A stretch of DNA of 64,000 nucleotides from Acanthaster planci (GCF_001949145.1 NW_019091493.1:724246-788245); one strand, 5' to 3'. Positions 37,301 through 52,300 are shown, counted from the first letter of the stretch. Numbers and translations: made by a program. Notes: a model not told the origin generated them from the letters alone.

Positions 37301-40300
37301 TAGTGGTCAAGGGACAAATGTTTGACAAAAGTTTGTTCCCACAATAACTATCCATCAATTGCACAACTGATGGATCTACTTTTTGAAAGTTATGGCGGAA
37401 AATTCCCTTGCCGTCTAGTCTTGGCATGAAAAAAGTTGTGATGTGGCTACTAGCAGATCTCTACATCAACTCAAATGGCCAGCTCCAGTGGAAGGGCCAG
37501 ATGATAGACAAGTTTGCAAAACCAAAGTACAACAAGGCTGTCCATTGTCACATGCACTGTTCCACCTCTACATGTACATACTGTACATCAAGTGTCTCAT
37601 GCAGGAGTGGTACAATTGCATGGCCCTCTAACCAGTCCAGATGTTAAAGGTATCCCTCTGAAGGAGATCAGATAGGCTGATGATGTATTACATGGTGTTG
37701 TGTAGAGCTTGTGCAGAAGAGATGCTTACTATCTTCCTTTGTTAACCCCTTGGATTAAGTTTTGTTTTTATGTGTGTGTCTATTCAGGTTGTTATGGGGA
37801 GACAGGGACTAAGGCTGACCTATGGAAATGCAAACGTTGCGAAGAACAAGACTATCTGGCAGTAAGTACCTTTAAGTTGAAATGTTGCACTCTGTAGTTT
37901 ATTTTTTAAGTGTTCTCCTCGAAGATGGGAAACTGTATTACCAGGCCTGAAAAGTTTGCAAAAAGGTCTTTGGTCTTGAATTGATTGTTGTTAGTATCAA
38001 AACAAAATGGCATCCCGATCTTGAGGATCATTTTCCCTGTAATTGTCTAGGTACATGCATTGTGACCGTACAGTGGTGCAACATGACAAAAAATGAAAAT
38101 GGCTCTAATTTTTCTGGTACATGAGCTCATGGCAAGTTTTGGGCTGCTGGCCCAAGCTATAGTTGATATTTTGTGATTTTTGACTGATGTTAGCTTATTT
38201 TTTAATAGGAAAATGTAGTTTGTGAATGCGAGGCATGTTGAAGGTCAGTTACATAACTTCTGCTGGTCATCACTTACATGATATAGTTATGTCATAAATT
38301 TTGATCCAGCTTGATTTTCGTGCCAAAAAGGATTTTATTGACTAACTTTGTTAATTTTGGAGTGCTGATTTCAAAAAAATGAGTTTTTTTCGGCCACCTC
38401 TTCAGTCGCCATTTTAAATTTCAAAATGGCCGGTATTTTTTATTATGTTTTCGCTTGTATCTCCACTTGTAACTTGAGGGAGTAACGATGGCAGCAATAC
38501 CCAGGTTTATGATGCCAAGGATTCCATTAAAACTGCTGTCATCCTTCTTTCTAATTCCCTTTGGCCAAAACTGATGATAATACTCACTTCGATGGCAAAT
38601 TGGTAAGGATTCCAATTGTTGCAGAATCTCAAATGCCCCTACTATGGTAGGTTTTAAAAAAATTGTCCGCCATTCTTGTATCACTGTACCAAAAATAGTT
38701 TATGTGCAGTATACATACGTTGCAATTGCAATAGAAAAAGACTCCAAACTATAAAATACCAAAGGAGTAAGCTGGAAATCCGTTTAAGTTTTCATTTAAC
38801 CAGTTTCATACAGTTTCACAATTCTTCAGTTGGTCCACATCAAACACAGCTAATACATGTATGGCTAATTAAATGTCTCATACACAGTCGTAACTAAGTG
38901 CCTGAGGAAAATCCACACATGGTACATCAATTTCTTTACTACTGTATGAGTTTTGTTTTTAGTTTCAATTTCAGCTAGTGGAAGCATAGTAACGTGGTAT
39001 TGAATTTTAGTCCTTTTCCTGATCGACTTTCTTGACTTGTGCTGAATTACATTGGAACAGTTACAAAGTTACCTAGTCAAAGTCTTCTTCTTGACCTGTC
39101 ACATTGTAATCCATTGTGTTGTCACAGTCACTACATTTACAAAGAGGTGTACACAGCAAGTTATTCTTTAGGCGGCAACGAAACTGACTCACAGTTATTC
39201 TGCGTCTTGCCCGCGTTCTTCCTGATCGGTCGGGCGTTGTCAAGGAGGGTGAAAACACATGTCCTGCACGCAGGCGGTCATCCTTGTGTAGTTCCACTGT
39301 AATCATTGACCAGTGTACGTTGCAAACTTAAATAGGCTATTCAAATTATTTTACTTTCGCAAAAAGGCAGTCTTTTTTATAAAATCCACCTCGAAAAGTA
39401 TGCATGAAATGGTAAATATCTGAGACTTGTCCCATGATGACCACGAAACATATACGGGTGTGGACCCATATATCAGATCGCACTCTTCATGCTCTTCCAC
39501 AATATCGCGGCGCGACTGCGAATATTAATTGTACTACATTGGAAGTTGTAGGCCTAAAACCTGTCACTGACTTTAATAATTTGGGAATAACTTCAAAATT
39601 AACCAGTTAACGTCAGATATTCTTAATAAGAAAGGCTGCCGGGCATTATTGTAGATTAGGGCATGCCATCCATGCATCGTGATCATGAGCACGTGCTAAC
39701 CACGGTGAGCCATGGCCGCGTGGTTTTGCCGTGGCGGCATTGTAGTGATTATTTTAGCACTTTTTATTTGTTCTCATGGTGTAGTTTGGGATGCAATAAT
39801 CAACATTGAAATACTTCATGTTGTATTCTGTTACCTAAAGGTTTTTTCCCTCGATAAATAAAATCAGCCGCTTAATTGTACGTGTATCTTCGTGTAGCAA
39901 ATCTCTTCTTTTCACCAATCATGCTCGGCGTGACATGTCAGATCTGTTTTCACTTGGGTTTTTTAATGGCAGTACTTTCTGTGGTCACGTGGTCATTAGG
40001 AAAAGTCAGTGATTGGACTATCCATGAATGGGGTACGCAGTAGCAGTCAGGATGTCGCAGTGGTTGTAGATGCAGTGCGTGTGCTGCGATGCAGCATGCA
40101 TGAGGACCTAGGGCAGTTTTTAAAGACAATTTTGGGTTTTTTTATCATTTTGGAAGAAATATTCATGCACAGGAAAAAATCTTATGCCCCCTCCCTGTAA
40201 AGTGTAATCCTTATACTGGGATATGCCACTGTTTGCGCTCCCTTGACCTGTTTATCACAATAAGGGCCAACAACCACTTATTTCAAGTAATTTCATTTAG

Positions 40301-43300
40301 AAAACAAACCATTAAAAAAAAATACAAGAGACAGGATTGCTCTCATCTTCATATTTATTGTGGAACCACCCGGTTCATGAAATCATGATCATAATTATTA
40401 TTAATTGCAAAAACTGATAAATCCATCAAGCAAACTATCAATCAAAAGCTGAGGAGCAATAATTCCTGATGTGAATTACCACCTCATTACTGCATGAAAA
40501 CAAACCAGGACCATGAATGTAACACTATGTATGAAATAAAGTTTCACATGACTGAAGATGTAGAGGTTTATGAAATAAAGTAATGTCTATGTTTGTGTTT
40601 TCTGTGTTCATGCATTTAATTCGAGGATGTACTGCTTGTACTTGAAACGAGCATGTTTCCACAAAATTTCCAGCCGCAGCACGAGACTAACCGCCTGCCC
40701 CTCCAGACTCGTCGTGCACGCTTACAACGCAATACACAGACATCATTTGCCAGTTTCCTGAAGTCATGACAAGCGTAAAGCACAATTCAAAAATCAATGA
40801 TTTATTACATTGATTACACAAACATCAAAGCAAAAATCCCCTTTCCGATTGTGATAAAAATAAGCCAAAAAAGTTCGCTTGACTATTCTCGTGTCTCAAG
40901 AGCCCAACTAATTGACCACTGAATTATTCATATTGCTGCAAAAAGACCTATCGTACCAGCCAATGAGACTGTGCGTTTTCACGAGGTACATTTTGCGAGA
41001 GCAGCTATCCAATCGCAATATTCCTTCACGTCATGCTCCTTCAGCGACCATCTTGTGCGTGGGCAGCCGCGCAACATGGGCGAGTGAACTTGGGACTATC
41101 GATCAATCGTGTCATGCAGTTAGTGTCGAAAATCATAAGACTGATGGAAAATTGAATAAAAATGTCTCTCCATGACACAATTTGTGTTGGAAAGACCACT
41201 TGCATGGATGTGGGCTCCAGTTGATGAATCTTCACATTCTTGCAGGTACACACAGACCTACATGTATATGTGCATGGCGTTAAGCTTCGTCGTCATCCAT
41301 GCCAATCAAAAGCCTTTTAAAAATCCCTTGATCGATGCTTTCACTTGTACGTGTACATGTATTTGCTTTTATTAATCTCATATGCACATTAAACATGTTT
41401 TCATATGATAGTGAATTTTATTATTCTAAACACATCACAATATATTTGATTAATTATAACCGAGAGATCTTTTTGATGTAACATCAACCACGCATTTTTT
41501 GGATGTACATGCATACACGTGCATGCATTGTACAATTTTACGTGGTCCCAGGGATTTCGTAATGAAGAGAGTCGACTGTATTAAGACTTTAAACAAGGGG
41601 AAAAATCATTGCTCCGGTTTATTTCAAGGTAGTAGGAGCAGACGATTTAGTTGAAGAATGCTTTCGCAAAATCATAACACATAAAAATAACTTGCCTACT
41701 GCACTTTCTGCCTAAAGATTTGAAAGCTGTATAAAGCAAAAAAACACAAAGGTTCAGCCCGGGCCCCTAAATCATTTCCCCATTGTTCAGATAGGGACTA
41801 AGCAGCCACGGTTTTAGTTCGTTCACCCCATGGACCGACTCCACACCGACTTCAGTGGACCATTCATATTCAAATTAACCTTCCTACCACTGAGGCTGGC
41901 CAGCAGAATCTCGGCTGTATTCAATTTTTTTTTGCATTTAAATGAAGCTCTTCTGGCAGGGATAGACAGCATTGCAAAGGGGCTCTTTTGTTAACTTAGT
42001 CCTCGTGATCCCGAGTTTTAGACATGGGGCAGAACAGTCAGTCAATTTCGTGTTGCCGCCTTAGACATAAGCAATTGCTGGTACCGTACATACACTACAA
42101 CATCCACATGTGCAGGTAGCTCCAGACACATCTTTGGAGAGATTATTTCATCTGAGGTCTTTTCCCATTCATTATCAGTAAGAAGTGGTATTTGGGGCCT
42201 CGCCTGTTTGTAACCTTTGGCAAATAGAGATATGAGGTTTGCTCCTTGATTGCGCAGTTCCAGTGTTCCAAGAGCAGGTGGCAACTTTTCAGCTTCAAGA
42301 TTGTGCATTTGAATAATTCTCATCTCAGTTCCCTGATTGTGCTGCTTTTGGTACTCATGGCATATGCTGTACACACAAACCTTTCAAGAACATTTGACGT
42401 TGTCCTGGTCAAAATCATCCTCACCAAATTTCTGAAAATCATGAGCAATTTTACAGTTTATTCTAGACTTAGATACTGCTTAATCCACCTAGCTTTAGAT
42501 ATACCGGCAAATTTGCCTCCCCAATCAGCACCACTAAAAACATGAAAACCTACAACACCTTTACTTTTTTCTCTTCCAATAGATTCAAATTTATTGTGTA
42601 CGTCAATTATACATTTCACTTTCGCTTTGCCTGGCGTGAAAAGAAGCTCACTTGGAATTATCATGTGAGGAGACTAAGTCCATTAGGTAAATGAACACAT
42701 CTGTGTCTGGTGAATACACGTCTATGTCTCGAATGTGTCTATCAGATTTGAATGAATCAAGTACATGCAGTGGGATCAAGCTGTCTTCTCTTCGTGCAAG
42801 TGTTCACCATGTTAGAATCAAAGACATCTGGCTTGTTGGAGTACGTCAAGGTTCCATAGACAACTACTATGCTTTTGCAACTCCCTGCTTATTCTTGAAG
42901 TAGAGCTTTCCCTAAGTATTCTGTTAGTTTGGACTTTCATTGTGACTTTCATCGGTTTCATTGTTAGACAGCAGGGTTTTGAGGAGCACTAGCTTGATAC
43001 TGAGTGTTTGACATCAAACCTAACAGGGTCAATTACAGCAGATCTCTTGCCTCGGGTCTGAGCTTTCAGAGATTTAATTGTCAATGTGTTTGTCTAAGAT
43101 AACACATCCTTCAGCGTATCCTGAAATGATCTTGTTTATGCCTCGAACAAAGGCATTCGCAAAATCGGAGCAATATACGTGTACCATCCCTGAACCTTGT
43201 TAGATTGAACAACTGCCATTGCATCCATGATGCATACGTTGTTTTGGCTCTTAATAGAGGGATTTCACATCAGCTCCGTCTGCACATATCCGCATCAAAA

Positions 43301-46300
43301 CCAAGGCGCTCTGTCTTGAACTTCATTGCTTGACCCCGCGGAGTCCACACAGTACATGCAGTATCTAGTTTATAAGTATGACGCCCACTGCACATGCAGA
43401 TAAATGACACGGCAGGTATGTTAGTTCGCAGTAAGTTGCCGTTATTTTTTTCTTTTGATTTTACGTGTCAAGTCATCCTGAAAGACTCTTCCACAAAAAT
43501 TTGCAGCCTGAGAAGTCTGAATTTAACATACCTTAATGTATTTTGTTTCTTGACTCTTTCCTTTCAATCATCTGATCGTATTAAGAATTGAAGCTGACAC
43601 ATACAGCCTCGTTTTCAAATGTGGAAGTGCGCAGATCAACGCTAACAGCGTCGTATTGGGATGCCTCTATACTGTGTGAATCATTTAGTTCAGATTCACT
43701 TGTTGGGTCCATGTTTTACTCTTCAGTGGCATGGACAAAAACACTCTTGTCAGTAGAGATAAGAAGGAGACCTTCTGAGAAGAGCAATCTCGTTATAATT
43801 GAAAACTCATATCTTCCGATTGTCTCACCTAGTGATTGTACCATATACTTGGGCACGACTGCTGAACCATAAGAAATCTTGCCAATAGATGACAATCCCC
43901 TCTTAACTTGACCAGCTTATTAAGTTTGCAGTGTGTCTTCTTGCATATAATGAAGGTCTTTAACTTTTGTCTTTTACATCAGATCTCAAATGGATGTTTT
44001 TTGCTGTAGATGCGACAACTCTTTCCTAGACAAAGTTTTCATACTTACTTGTACCTTTTCAACTGTATGAAGAATGTCTTTCTTTGCAGTTTCTAGTATC
44101 TCCATATTAGATACCATGTTCATCAGACCAATTGTGTTACATAAGAATGGGTGTCCACTGCAATGTTTGACAATACCCTCTTTGATCATGGCAGAATTGT
44201 TAAACATGCGAACTGCCATGGATCCACTGAGCTGATAATGCTCCTTGGTTGCCGTTTGGTCACTGTCAGTGCAGTAGGCATCTCAACAGGCACGAATAAT
44301 GTAGGTTAGCCCAGAGGCAATCAATAAAAATCTGTCAAGTGTATCTTCATTCTGCGTGATTCTAGTGATCTAAACTGCAACCTTTAGTTCTCTGGTGAGC
44401 TGTTCCAGTGCTTGATCCACAAACAGGTTTGTGAAAGGAATGCCAGATATAGCAACTGTGAAATTGCCACATTTCAGAGCACTCCAGGTTTCTTGGTCAA
44501 TGTTTCTCAGCAACTGCATTTGAGCAAGATACACTGGTATGAGTCGACCATATTTGTACAGATCATGAGGAAAGTAGTACTTGACTTGCTCCTCAAGTGC
44601 ACGGAGATTAAGCTCCCAATCTCCCCGTCTGCTTGCTCAAATCAAGTGAAGTAAACTCTCGACCTGTTTCATATAACAAAGCAGAAATGGTTCCATTTCT
44701 CCAAACACTTTGCCAAGTGTACATGTACCTTGGAATTGGTCTGAAGATTGCATTTACTTCTTCAAAGGCAGCTGTCATGTCATCCTGTCTCGTGAAGTTT
44801 TTTTTGCGGAGTTTGTGACATTTCTGGATCATGGTTTCTGAGTTCTCTTTCTGCAATTGCTAGGGAGGTGCTCCAAAGAGGAGGTCGTAGCAGGCCTTGA
44901 TGTTGGTCCTCTGGTATTCTATGCCGTGCTTAAACCACTTTCCAGTGAATGTTTGACGGATTGTTGATGGAGAATAAAGACCAGCTTCAATGCTGATGGA
45001 TTCAAGACCACTGTTTTCAAGATACTTTGCAACAGCATGAAGAGAAGCAAAACAAGAATGAAGCTTACCAGCCCTCAAAATCCAGTTGGTATTCTGTGTT
45101 GAAGATGTAGCTCCAATGCTCTCTCATACAAGTCAAGATCAAGTGTTAACTTATGACAGTTTTGCTGTTAGGACCTACAGCAAGAGCTGATTTCCTTGGG
45201 CAAGACATAACACTGTATAGAGAGTGGCATAATCCATTGGAGGTCTCTTTAACCCCTTGACGGCGGGATATTTTTACCACGTCCTGCCTGGCTGCCAGGT
45301 TTTTTCCTCAATTTTGCTAACGGCAACCGCAGACATGTAGCAAGGTCACCAGGCCTTATCTGCCAAGTTTGCTGGGTTGCACACTGCACAACGCCCGGCT
45401 TTGTGTGGCCAGGATTCACGCTGGGGTATTTGGATCCCATATAACATAATAACCAGGCACCCAGCACTTGCCTTACCCACGCAACATAACCAGTCAATAT
45501 TACCTGTAAAAATTGCCTATTTTTCATCAGGCGCTATGTACGCACATAATTTTCTTGCATATTTCTGAAGTTATTTTTGCAAGTTATATTCAAACCTCCT
45601 TTTTGAATGTAATGATATATCTAACACAGCCCCCTTCTAACTAAACTTGGAACCATCCCAAGAAAATTATCTTCCCAAATAATCTTTCCCATAATTATAA
45701 AATAAATAGACACAAGAATAACACAAGACAACTTCTCAGTTTTCTTCTTCTCTTGACGACTTGTCATTTCCTATTTTTTTCACTTCTCTTCTCATATACA
45801 TGTATTTAACAATAATTCAAACTGAATTTTAGAAATAAAATTACTTTCTTGTTAAAAATTTTAGGGAAAAAAGGGAAAGAAAAATAGAGCAGTTGCGTGA
45901 CACGATGTCTTGGATTACAGGTAATTGTACATGAATAATTGATTCAAGTATAATAAACCTTCAAGGAGTTGCCCCGAAATTTCTTGCACTATTTCATTTA
46001 CTATGTCTTGGAACACATGTAATTGTACATGAATAATTGATTCAAGTATAATCAACCTTGAAGGAGTTGCCCTAAAATTTCATGTACTATTTCATTTACT
46101 ACATCTGGGAAAACAGGAAACGTGGCATGAATAAGTAAATGATTCAAGTGTGATAAACCTTGAAACAAGGAGCAGGGCAAAGTGCTACTTCACAAATTTC
46201 ACACATAAATCTAGTCTCTTTTCTTTTACAGTCTCTGTAACAAACATCACACCATCTGTATAATTAAGCTCGTGTTCCAGTTGGGGGAATTTCTGCAACA

Positions 46301-49300
46301 AAATGTCCTCGTATCAGTCTACCTGGACCAGGAAGACGGATGGTCTACCTCTAGATCGATACACTGGCAAATTTGGTGCATGCAACTCTTAAATTTCACT
46401 CACCGACATATGTCTAAATGTCAAAAAATTGTCAGTGCCACCCATTTCCTTATTAACAAAATAAGAGTTTACAAGAGCAACATCAAGCAAAAATAAGAAC
46501 ACTCTCTTATACCATTTGATTGATGGTTACTGAACAGTGCGAAGATGCCAGCTGGTCTGCAATGTCCACACCCTTCATCCCATCGTTGTACCGGTAGTTG
46601 AGTACACACCTGGGTTTTTCCAAAGCGATGCCGTCGCGGTTCCGCTTTCCGGTGTCGGCCATCTAGGCTGTATGCATCGTGGACAACATACGGACATCTT
46701 TGTTGTCTCGCCAGACCAAGGCGAGCAAGCCCTTGTCGCAAGAGTGGTGAACATCACCTCTCTTGAGTTTCAAGGAGAACAAGTCCTTTGGCATGTCTTG
46801 ACGATTGCTTCTCACCGTCCCGACGACATTCGTCTTCTGGTCGTATAGTTTCAGGTACAATTCAGGGCTGCTGAACCAGTTGTCCAGGAAAATGGTGTAC
46901 TCTTTGCCAAGAAGATCGGCGTTCAAGTCAAGTACGATTTTTGTACTTGCCAGTCCAACAGTCTGGTCTTGACCAGTTTAAACCTTGAAGTTCCAGTTTT
47001 ATCCAGGGCAACTCCCGTGCTCTGGCAGACTCGATACACCTTGATGCCAAACCTCGCACGCTTCTTGGGGTTGTACTGCTTGAACCTCAGTCTCCCTTTG
47101 AATTTCCAAAGGGACTCGTCGGTAGTAATGTTGCTAGACGGAATTTAGACGGACTTGAACTTCTCGGTCAGTTCGTCTATCACCGGGCGGAGCTTGTAGA
47201 GTCGATCAGTGGTACCTACACGGCTGTTATCGATGAAATGCAGACGGGACAGCAAGTCCATAAATCTGTCGCGTGGCATGGTATGAGGGAAAAACTGAGT
47301 CTCAAGTATTGACTCTCTCGTCCAGTAGGACTTCAAGTTGGGTTTCGGCATCAGTCCCATGACGATCATCGTGGACAGGAACACTGACATCTCGTCTGGT
47401 GTTGTGCCGAACCAGCTTCTCATGTGACTTGGACTTACTGCTTGACTTTTCGGGTGTTAAGCGGCATAGCGGTTGGGCTCGTTGGCAATGTTCAATGTCA
47501 ACTCTGGGGTGAAGAACTGCTTGAAGATTTCGACAGTAGTACTGTTCTCGTCCAGTTCTTGCACTCGAACACCCGCTGTGCCTTGAAAGCCTTGTCGGTG
47601 GGAAAGTTGTCATTAGCCGTCCATTGAATGGCGAAGTCTTGACCTTCTTCTCGGCACGCCTCGCTAACGGTGGTTGCCCGTTAAAATCGCTGTCACTAGT
47701 TTCAATTTCTGAACTGTGTTAAGATTCCGACGTGAAATCTGAACCACAGTCGCTGTCAGAGTTTCCTCTTCACTGGAAGACATCGTGTAATGCAACTGAA
47801 GGGCCGGGGAGCGGCCAGTAAAATATATACCGAGTGCTACCAAAACACTCTTTTTTGGACAAAACAAATGGAAATAATGCTGAACAGTGGACCGTCTATA
47901 TCCCGAGTGTGGGTGCTGGGGTGCTGTGCACATGTTCAGGGCCCAGCAGGGCCATAAACAATGGTGCGCACACCATGTCAATGGCCTGTATTCATTGTGC
48001 TCTGGACCCACACAATGCGCATTGCATAAGCCCTGCCAGCGGAGTCAGTGACACTCCACAGAGATTACCCAGGGTATTCAATCAAAGAAAAAGGGGGTGT
48101 TCTGATGAATAAAATCCAATTAACTGGGTATCTTGGGGTCGACCAACTCTCCTAGTTGCCCCAGATTTCCATTCATTGTAAAGCTCCCAGTAACTACAGG
48201 TGTACACTACTAAAATAAAAGTTGCAGGTGTGTTTTGCGGCGTCCGCAGACATCTGGAAATTAGACTTTTCTCCAGGCACGGCGTTTGCAGTCATCCGTC
48301 ATGAAGGGGTTAATAGTACAGAGGAAATGGTACAACACTTTCCTTTTCCCTTGTCTTTATTGACATTATATCTTAAGAAGTAAGCCTCAATTTCGGACTT
48401 TCCAACATTGTAGGACCAAGGCTTTAAGGTTGAGATTTAGGCTGTCATCTACAAAGTGTGTATCCTGCATACTATTCCACAAATTCCTCACTTAAACACG
48501 GGCCGGGCTAAATGTCCTCCGGAACACCGTCGACTTTTACACCTTGTTAATACCACACAGTGCTAATGTTGGTAAATGTTACCAGTATTCAGATGATGTA
48601 CCAGCTGCAGCTTCCACTTCCTGCCGGGGCAGTTATCAATGTTGATGATGCTGGGCCGGGATATTGATCATTTTTTTCTGTTTTCAAAATTCTTTAAAAG
48701 TTCCTATTTTCATTTACTGGACACCTACAAACATGTGAAGGACTGTCTGGTGGCCCCTCTAGCCTATTTCTCCAATGCGCTTTTTACACTTCACTACGCC
48801 ACTCCCCACACGAAGTTAGTCTCTTTATTGAGCAACAAACATCAGAAAATTACCTCAATCCAGAGATTGTGGTGTCATTGCAAAAAAAATATTACTTCTT
48901 ACTTCCACTTACTTTGTTACCACTAGTTTGGCGCTGCTTCCCGCTAGTTTTAATGAAGTGCACATTGTCATTCTAAACAACACCCTCTATAGTCTCGCCA
49001 CAGCCATCAAAAAATTTTTCGGGTGCAGTCTTATGATAGGAGACTTTAACATACATTTATCACAAACATGGATGCCACTCTTTCTTCTGAGTTGCTCGTA
49101 AGTGGAGAAACAGGTGAAAACATAATGAAAAATGGCTGCCATTTCGAAATCCTAAACGGCAGTCGAAGACATGGCCGAAAAAATGGTACCTTATTTTTAG
49201 TTAGCCAATAAAATCCATTTTGGCACAAAATCCAGCTGGATTACTCAGCATACTGTACTAATATGAATAATGCATATCCTACCTTTATTACCATGTCTGT

Positions 49301-52300
49301 TACCGTCCCAGACCAAACAGAAAAATCCAAAACCTGCCTAGCTGTGTGTGTGATTCGTGTTGAGATTATGCCCTGTATAGTGCATGTGTTATGGTTCGTG
49401 TCAGAGAATAACCTATTGGAAGGTCTTGCAACCAAGACTAATAGGTGTGTTGCCATCTACAATATATAAACATACATTATACCACCTGTCAATTGTACAG
49501 TTTCATTAGGGCATAAATACGTGCTTGGCCGGTCTTAGGATCCGTTATCCTGATTTCGTTCGCATTTAAACTGGCTAAGAACACAGCTTTTCCCATTTAT
49601 GAATACATTTTGAGTCAAATAGTTAAAACGAGTATAAAAATTTCTATATTTCCAACAATTCTGTTCAAAAGTTTTGCTTCTTTTTTTCCTGATACCCCTC
49701 TAGCAAATGCTCTAGTATGTTTGTTTTGTGAATAGTCATAAGCAATCCCCTCGAATGGAGATTGACACTCGGATGATGCATGCTGCTTAAGTTGGTGCTC
49801 GGCCAGCTAGTGCTTTATCAACTGTTTAACCCTAACTGTCCCAAATCTTCCAAAATCCTTTTCGACAAAGTGGAGGAATTTAGAGGATTCAGGGTGTATG
49901 GCAAAAGTGCATAGCTGATTTCGAAGGATGCCATATGTGAAGACCTCATGTTGTTTGTACTTAGTCAAGCACAAATTCAGCCCGATATTTCTTTTGAATC
50001 AACTGCACAGCTCAAGAGTGCCATTCGCACTGCCTCAACATAATGAGAGGAATCGCCGCAGGATTTTGAAGGATTCAGGCAGTTAGGCACACCTCCAAAC
50101 AATGTTTTCAAGAAATTTTGGAGGATTTGGGCTGGATGCATTTTTTTCAGAATGGTTCCTAGTAGAAAGGCCTATGGGGATTAAGGTTAAGATTGGCTAT
50201 TTTACAGGCTCTTGACCAGTAGGAATGGCTAAACTGTCTTACTCATGATTGGAAAGTATTGTGATGTTTTTTCATTGCAGGAATGTTGCTTATGTAATCT
50301 TCGTGGAGGGGCTCTGAAGCGAACCACAAACGGCCGTTGGGCACATATTGTGTGCGCTATGGCTATTCCAGAGGTGATATTTGAGAATGTACGAGCAAGA
50401 GAGCCCATCAACATAGACAAGATAGCACCTGCAAGATTAAAACTGGTAAGAGGAAATAGCCTAGTGTACAGCAGTGATTGCAAATAAGTACCCATCAAGG
50501 TTGAAGGACTCGCAAGTCTCTCAAGAAATTTGGCCTCCCTCAAAGAATTCCCATCAAGCACGATCAAGCAGGTGTGGAGCGAGATCGAGGAGGATCGAAC
50601 AAGGGTCGAGTGGCATTTTATGATGCCTAGGACTGCATTCACTAAAGGATTACTCAAGCATAAATTCTGACCTCCCTACAAAGTTTGTGTCTCCACCAGA
50701 TTGAGGAGACATCATGTCATTGCCCATTTACAAACGTTGTTGTTAAATGACAGAAGATTAATCCTTAAAGAGCGCTTGGGATTTCCTGTAAAATTATCAC
50801 ATTTATTTTTTTGTCCAAATGAATGGGGATGTTAGTGAAATTTTTAGAGATTTAAGTAGCATTACTCAATGCAGGATTTTCCCAGTGCATCTATAACATG
50901 TAGGTGCTTCGGTTAAGAAATTTCAAAATTTTATAGTGCATCTTGAATGTTCGGAGTATTATCCAGTTGTTCATAATATGGAACCTTCGAACTCTGGACA
51001 AGTGGAAAATTTGGATATAAACAAGCTCTGTTTATCCTTTTTGCTTATTTGTGTTTGTCCTTAAAGTATGCTTCATTTAGTGAGTGTTTTTTTCAAGAAC
51101 GCTGGTTAGCTGTTTGGGTAAGAATCTGTAGTGACAAAATCAGAGCTTTTTTCCCCCCCCAGAAATTATTTTGTATTTGGGTGGGGGGTATCTTTCATTA
51201 ACTAGGGTGTGAAATGTCCGTTTTTAGCGGATGTCTGTTTTTTTGTTTTGAAAATGTAGAATTTAATTTTCCATGGTTCAGCAATCAACAGGCTGGATAT
51301 CTTGTTTTTTTTTCTTTCGCAAGTGCTGATTTTTCCTGGATTTTTTTTTTTTTCAATGCAAAACCAAATCAATGCAATAGCCAGGCCAAACAGAACAGTA
51401 CTGAAGTGCTGTAATAATGCTTGCATGTACATGTACACATAAATGTACGCGTTTACATGTAGACATTGCAGATGGAGGGCATACTTTCCAAACTACCAGA
51501 TGGAGGACTATTCGTCCATGTGAGTGCAGCCTATAACACCAAGGACAACACACAAGTTCGTCGTTGTTTGGGCCGTTAAAATTAGGTTGCGTTATTGGCC
51601 TACTACTTAAGGGTTCATCATCAATATGGTATGATGTCTTGAGAGAATGGCTGGTGTGGCGTATCATAGCTTAACTTGGCTACAACTTCATTGTGTTGCG
51701 ACAAAAGTCTTTGATGTTTCTCCAAGTACGGGTCTGCAGTGCCACAGTGCAAGCTGCTTCGATGTCCAGCTTGCCAGGAACTTTCCTCAACTGGAAGAAT
51801 TGGCGCAGGCCTTCTTGGACGTCTGTCTTCTCCGCTGTAGTCCAGGGATGGCGCTTCACTCGTCTTGATGGCGGAGAGGGTTCCCTTCTTTGCGATGCAG
51901 CAGCAACACCAGGAAGCTGTCCTATCAATAAAGAGGCAAGAAAAGGACATTAGAAATGTAGGTGACAGCTCAGCAGACAGCCTGTCCATGTGACAGACAG
52001 ACAGCCCGACAGACCAAATCTTACCGTTTTCGACGAATTCATCCCAGGAGTCTTCACTGCTGTCACTGCTGTCCCCACTGTCGCTGCTGTCTTCTTCACT
52101 GGTGAAGCCTTCTGAGAGTAAACCCCAATAATTGAAATCAATCAGTCATAGCACACATACATGCATGGGTGTCTGGCAGTCTTTGCTTGGCGTTGGGAAT
52201 GAGGGGGGGGAGTTGGCCAGCCAAAATGGATCATTGTTTTGGGAGTTCTTGTCGCAAGATACATTTATTGGGGTGATTTTTGGTCCCCTTCTTTCTTTGT

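Larger units (their letters stand above)
45249..48313 (-). mobile_element. piggyBac element, degraded, with perfect TTAA duplication
   Basis: TTAA at 45249-45252 and 48310-48313 flank 3057 bp. Left end CCCCTTGACGGCGGGATA, right end (reverse complement) CCCCTTCATGACGGATGACT, inverted repeats of about 14 bp. The transposase on the minus strand shows all piggyBac landmarks but is broken. The end sequence is shared with three non-autonomous copies in this window. The insertion sits in the FEN/PIN-like gene copy, in the same orientation. Confidence 0.88.

Noticed and set aside
37209-37427. 72-codon minus-strand frame with protein-like composition
   Set aside because: No family recognised and no matching exons nearby; kept only as a note within the intron entry.
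50229-50657. 142-codon minus-strand frame
   Set aside because: It lies opposite the extended PHD exon, which explains the openness; no domain of its own.
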